DNA of 64,000 bases, taken from Planctomycetota bacterium. GTDB lineage: Bacteria; Planctomycetota; Phycisphaerae; UBA1845; UTPLA1. The stretch is from contig JAATGM010000017.1 in assembly GCA_015654675.1 (NCBI GenBank), forward strand, positions 124,001-188,000, read 5' to 3'. Positions 63,191 through 64,000 of the stretch are shown in pieces. The first letter of the stretch is position 1. The number at the start of each line of letters is the position of its first letter. The notes under the pieces were generated by a model that saw nothing but the letters and a program-made list of their open reading frames with translations, made no database searches and was not told where the DNA came from. A program made the position numbers and the translations under genes.

Positions 63191-63367
63191 TCACTTCCGC
63201 TTGATCTTGTGCTTCGTGTGACGGCGGAGCTTCGGGCAGTACTTGTTCAGTCCCGCCTTCAAACTCTCAGGAATGCCCTGCTGCACGTTAATCGTCGTGC
63301 GATAATTCATATCGCCCGTCTCCGTGCACTCCAGCCACACCCATTCTCGTTTGCTGGCCTTGGCCAT
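63191..63367 (-). CDS. rpmG: 50S ribosomal protein L33
   Basis: A 58-residue bL33 (MAKASKREWVWLECTETGDMNYRTTINVQ, then LKAGLNKYCPKLRRHTKHKIKRK). In zinc-binding members both C-x-x-C pairs are present; here only the first Cys of each pair remains (C14 and C44), so zinc binding is likely lost. It lies between tuf and tRNA-Trp. Confidence 0.95.
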   Translation of the reverse strand: MAKASKREWVWLECTETGDMNYRTTINVQQGIPESLKAGLNKYCPKLRRHTKHKIKRK

Positions 63368-63399
63368 GTCTCACCTCGCGCGGCGACCCGCGTCCTCGA

Positions 63400-64000
63400 T
63401 TACTCGATGACTTTCGTCACCACGCCCGAACCGACGGTCCGGCCGCCTTCGCGAATCGCAAAGCGCACGCCCTCTTCAAGGGCCACCGGCTGAATCAGCT
63501 CAACCTCGAGCTCGACGTTGTCACCCGGCATGCACATTTCAACGCCGCCCTTCAGCTTCAAGCTGCCGGTGACGTCCGTTGTTCGCACATAAAACTGCGG
63601 CCGGTAGTTGTTGAAGAACGGCGTGTGACGGCCGCCTTCCTCTTTCGTCAACACATAAACCTGCGCGTTGAACTTCTTGTGCGGCGTGATCGATCCCGGC
63701 TTCGCCAGAACCTGCCCGCGCTCCAGGTCTTCCTTCTCGACGCCTCGCAGCAGCAGGCCCACGTTGTCGCCCGCCATGCCTGAATCCAGCGTCTTGTTGA
63801 ACATTTCGACGCCCGTGACGATCGTCTTGCGCGTCTCCGGCTTGAGGCCGATGATCTCGACTTCCTCGCCGACCTTCACCTGACCGCGCTCGATTCGGCC
63901 CGTGCCGACCGTGCCGCGGCCCTTGATGCTGAAGACGTCTTCCACCGGCATCAGGAACGGCTTGTCCTGCTGGCGAACCGGCTCCGGAATGTTGTTATCC
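63400..64000 (-). CDS. tuf: Elongation factor Tu (C-terminal part; 5' end outside window)
   Basis: About the last 200 residues of EF-Tu: the second and third beta-barrel domains, with [23 protein letters not shown], then [38 protein letters not shown], then [26 protein letters not shown]. The GTPase domain lies beyond the window edge. EF-Tu brings aminoacyl-tRNA to the ribosome. It is the first visible gene of the tuf-rpmG-trnW-secE-nusG block. Confidence 0.97.
   Translation of the reverse strand, partial: DNNIPEPVRQQDKPFLMPVEDVFSIKGRGTVGTGRIERGQVKVGEEVEIIGLKPETRKTIVTGVEMFNKTLDSGMAGDNVGLLLRGVEKEDLERGQVLAKPGSITPHKKFNAQVYVLTKEEGGRHTPFFNNYRPQFYVRTTDVTGSLKLKGGVEMCMPGDNVELEVELIQPVALEEGVRFAIREGGRTVGSGVVTKVIE

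Overview
The window is GC-rich bacterial chromosome (no plasmid, phage or CRISPR signs) that most resembles a member of the Planctomycetota. The clues are a fragment of a planctomycete-type ECF sigma factor, several Sec-exported proteins of the kind common there (a CARDB/NHL protein and a 900-residue jelly-roll protein), and ribosomal proteins with large insertions or Lys/Ala/Pro-rich tails. The lineage is inferred from protein character only; there is no rRNA gene here.

Layout. 1-8.2 kb is accessory: a truncated SpoIIE-type phosphatase, a lipoprotein, urocanate hydratase, a small SelW-like (Rdx) selenoprotein with an in-frame UGA and a plausible SECIS hairpin, UDP-glucose dehydrogenase, a DUF2283 protein, a scar made of a transposase 3' remnant and a beheaded ECF sigma gene, a GspG-like pseudopilin, tmRNA and another lipoprotein. 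8.2-14.8 kb holds recG, a LysM lipoprotein, a two-ACT-domain protein, the CARDB/NHL protein and a HIT hydrolase. 14.8-31 kb is one long minus-strand S10-spc-alpha ribosomal cluster running from rpsJ down to rplQ, with secY, adk, map and rpoA; infA and rpmD are absent from their usual places. 31.3-35.6 kb (plus) is dxr, a long multi-PDZ RseP-type protease and recR. 35.6-42.9 kb has a glycosyltransferase, a large exported protein divergent from a radical SAM enzyme, an unknown protein and truD. 42.9-47.6 kb is carA-carB (minus). 47.7-64 kb is a second minus-strand information-processing block: tuf (cut by the window end), rpmG, tRNA-Trp, secE, nusG, rplKAJL, rpoB, a GNAT-like gene, rpoC, rpsL, rpsG and an exported FKBP isomerase.

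How it works together. The two large minus-strand blocks supply most ribosomal proteins, all three main RNA polymerase subunits, SecY/SecE and NusG. The most unusual items are the UGA-containing Rdx protein near 4 kb, the GNAT-like gene wedged between rpoB and rpoC, an Arg at the streptomycin-related position 88 of S12, a four-PDZ site-2 protease, and a sigma-factor gene cut off next to a transposase remnant. I did not find a new multi-gene defence or mobile system.
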